Source: Welwitschia mirabilis
Lineage: Eukaryota; Gnetophyta; Gnetopsida; Welwitschiales
Assembly: GCA_051453625.1 (NCBI GenBank)
Contig: JBOZIK010000001.1
Location: 234,559,546-234,580,354 of the forward strand
Direction: 5' to 3'
DNA length: 20,809 nucleotides
Part shown: positions 19,232 through 20,809 of the stretch, one piece after another
Numbering within the stretch: the first letter of the stretch is position 1
How the letters are laid out: every line of letters starts with the position of its first letter
Notes under the pieces: generated by a model
What the model saw: the letters and a program-made list of their open reading frames with translations, nothing else
Told to the model about the DNA's origin: nothing
Databases searched by the model: none
Position numbers and translations under genes: made by a program

Positions 19232-19480
19232 CTAGACACCCTCGCTTTGAGAAGTGTTAGTGACTAGAATACCACTAGCAATGAGAGCATCCTTAATATG
19301 CCAAGTGTGAGAATCGAGATGGGGTAAAACATAAAGGATTTTTGGAGTGTAATAGGTCTTGAACTTGGGCCTAGAAGAATCAGTAGACTCCTCAAAGATG
19401 TGCATCTTAGAGAGTGTGGCATGATCAATGTGCTCTATGGGCTTCTGAATCTCATGCTGAGCAAGATGAAAAATGGTAGA
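19232..19480 (-). pseudogene. 3'-proximal ORF fragment of the copia element
   Basis: Eighty-two consecutive sense codons run leftwards from 19480 to a TAG at 19232-19234. They include 'H-E-I-Q-K-P-I-E-H-I-D-H', 'P-K-F-K-T-Y-Y-T-P' and 'H-L-D-S-H-T-W-H-I-K-D'. The stretch is more GC-rich and far less decayed than the gypsy coding remnants. Its position, after pol and before the polypurine tract, is where some Sireviruses carry an extra env-like ORF. I do not recognise the protein, and see no membrane span or catalytic motif in this piece. The 5' part is cut off by the LTR inserted at 19481. Confidence 0.6.
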
Positions 19481-19926
19481 TGTTGCGCCGCCAACTTAAG
19501 TGTATTTGATAGTGTATTTTGAGTTGTTTTGCAGATAAACTAACAGATAAATGCTCNNNNNNNNNNNNNNNNNNNNNNNNNNNNNNNNNNNNNNNNNNNN
19601 NNNNNNNNNNNNNNNNNNNNNNNNNNNNNNNNNNNNNNNNNNNNNNNNNNNNNNNNGCTAAGTATAAATTCATTTCCATTTCCATTCACTGCATTTCATA
19701 TTCATTCATCTTACATTGTATTTAATGTTTATTTTTTCCAGTTTTAATAAGACCAAAAGACTAAAAATACTTTGGAAAATCAATTCTCTAATCTAAGCTT
19801 AGTGCCTTCATTAGATTATGACATTTAGGTGAACTCTTATCTATGCTAGTATGTGTTTTTTGTAAGTTATATGATTTACAAGTTCATTTAAAAGACTTCA
19901 AGATTGCATAAATTTGCACCATAACA
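19481..19926 (+). mobile_element. 5' LTR of a gypsy element running off the right edge
   Basis: Starts TGTTGCGCCGCCAACTTAAG and ends 'gcaccataaca', followed by a PBS, so it is a 5' LTR. Only 346 real bases are present. Comparison with 14986-16316 indicates that about 1 kb is hidden by the 100-N gap at 19557-19656. Its ends keep more CpG than the other LTRs, so it is probably the youngest gypsy copy here. It interrupts the copia ORF. The five bases before it are GTAGA; the matching duplication would be outside the window. Confidence 0.9.
19557..19656. other. Assembly gap, 100 N placeholder
   Basis: The flanks are not duplicated. By alignment to the LTR at 14986-16316 they correspond to about 15062 and 16041, so close to 1 kb is missing. 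Confidence 0.8.
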
Positions 19927-19929
19927 TTT

Positions 19930-19947
19930 TGGCGCCATTGTTGGGAA
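19930..19947 (+). promoter_or_regulatory. Primer-binding site (tRNA-Asp type)
   Basis: TGGCGCCATTGTTGGGAA starts three bases after the LTR end. It differs from the tRNA-Asp site at only four positions, all C-to-T or G-to-A. Confidence 0.9.
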
Positions 19948-20809
19948 AGGCCACAAGGAGCTAGGAGGATTATCATTAACTAGAGAATTAACTTAAATAT
20001 TTTTGATTAAGTTATTTATTTGAATTAATGATGTATTTATAGTATAGTTTAAGGTATATTTGTTACTACAAAATTTTAGTTTTAGTAATTTTTTTAGGGA
20101 CCCTGTCATTCTCTCCAATGTTTAAATAACATATGGCATGAAAGTTCTGAAATTTTAAACTTATTTTCTATTTTTATAATTTTTTTACTTGTAGTTTAGT
20201 AATAAATGTATTGTCGTCCTATATGTCATCCATACAATAGCTGGATGATAGTCCTAGTTTTAGTAATATTTCTTTTCTAAATTTTTAGAGTTTAATTTTT
20301 TTGTAAATGTCATCCCTCCTGTCATCTTCATAACTAAGTCGATGATGGTTCATTTGATTCTGGTTTTTTTAACTTTTTGAGTATGTAAGGATACAAAGAA
20401 TTCTAGTAGAAAGACGAAATATTAGCTGGTAAGGANNNNNNNNNNNNNNNNNNNNNNNNNNNNNNNNNNNNNNNNNNNNNNNNNNNNNNNNNNNNNNNNN
20501 NNNNNNNNNNNNNNNNNNNNNNNNNNNNNNNNNNNNNNNNNNNTTGTAGTCAATTGGCAACAATGATCCCGCATCTTTTGAGTGTTAAGAAATAGCATTT
20601 TTAAATGATGAATCATCAAAGAGAGGAAAACTTGATCTTTAGTATGTACTTATTTTCCTTACCATCTTGAATTAAGATTCTCTTATTACATTCTTCTCGC
20701 TTTCTTCAATGAATAGTAATAGAAGGACCATTATAGAGCTTTTTTTTAAAAGAGGAATAAACTTGTAAAATGATGAGGACATTAGTAGGAAAACACTTTA
20801 AGAAATCTT
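19948..20809 (+). other. Leader of the right-hand gypsy element
   Basis: AT-rich leader after the PBS, with the hairpin-forming 'gtcatccatacaatagctgg' plus 'atgatag' (20225-20251) and 'gtcatcttcataactaagtc' plus 'gatgatgg' (from 20323). A 108-N gap lies at 20436-20543. No gag motif is reached before the window ends. Confidence 0.6.
20436..20543. other. Assembly gap, 108 N
   Basis: Runs of N within the leader. The apparent ORFs across it are artefacts. Confidence 0.9.

Overview
The window reads as non-genic, repeat-derived plant nuclear DNA. It is strongly AT-rich, holds seven N gaps, and every recognisable coding trace belongs to an LTR retrotransposon. The very old, heavily transition-decayed elements would suit a large-genome plant with slow repeat turnover, such as a gymnosperm. 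That taxon guess is inference. I found no intact host gene, tRNA, rRNA or CRISPR array.

Layout. Positions 1-299 are the right end of a Ty3/gypsy LTR. 300-2207 is unassigned DNA with two gaps and a TGCAA-type microsatellite. 2208-13946 is one nearly full-length but dead Ty3/gypsy element, apparently of the Athila/Tat (OTA) group. It has two LTRs, a decayed tRNA-Asp primer-binding site, gag, protease, the RNase H end of RT (RT core missing), integrase, and a long 3' region. It is flanked by AAATG/AAATA. A related solo LTR (6993-8221) with a perfect ATTCT duplication sits between its RNase H and integrase; the pol reading frame is in register on the two sides.

13947-14985 holds a 36-bp-period minisatellite and A-rich DNA. 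14986-16316 is another gypsy LTR of the same family. 16317-17696 is unassigned apart from a minus-strand CCHC knuckle relic. 17697-18888 is a minus-strand Ty1/copia LTR that looks Sirevirus-like, with its polypurine tract and an 82-codon open 3' ORF fragment to the right. That ORF is cut at 19480 by a plus-strand gypsy element whose 5' LTR, PBS and leader (19481-20809) run off the window.

The genes do not work together as a host pathway. Each coding trace is a part of a retroelement life cycle (capsid, protease, RNase H, integrase), all inactivated. Much of the damage is C-to-T or G-to-A, as expected from deamination of methylated DNA. The inferred order is: the large gypsy element inserts, then the solo-LTR parent inserts into it; separately the copia element inserts, then the right-hand gypsy element inserts into that.
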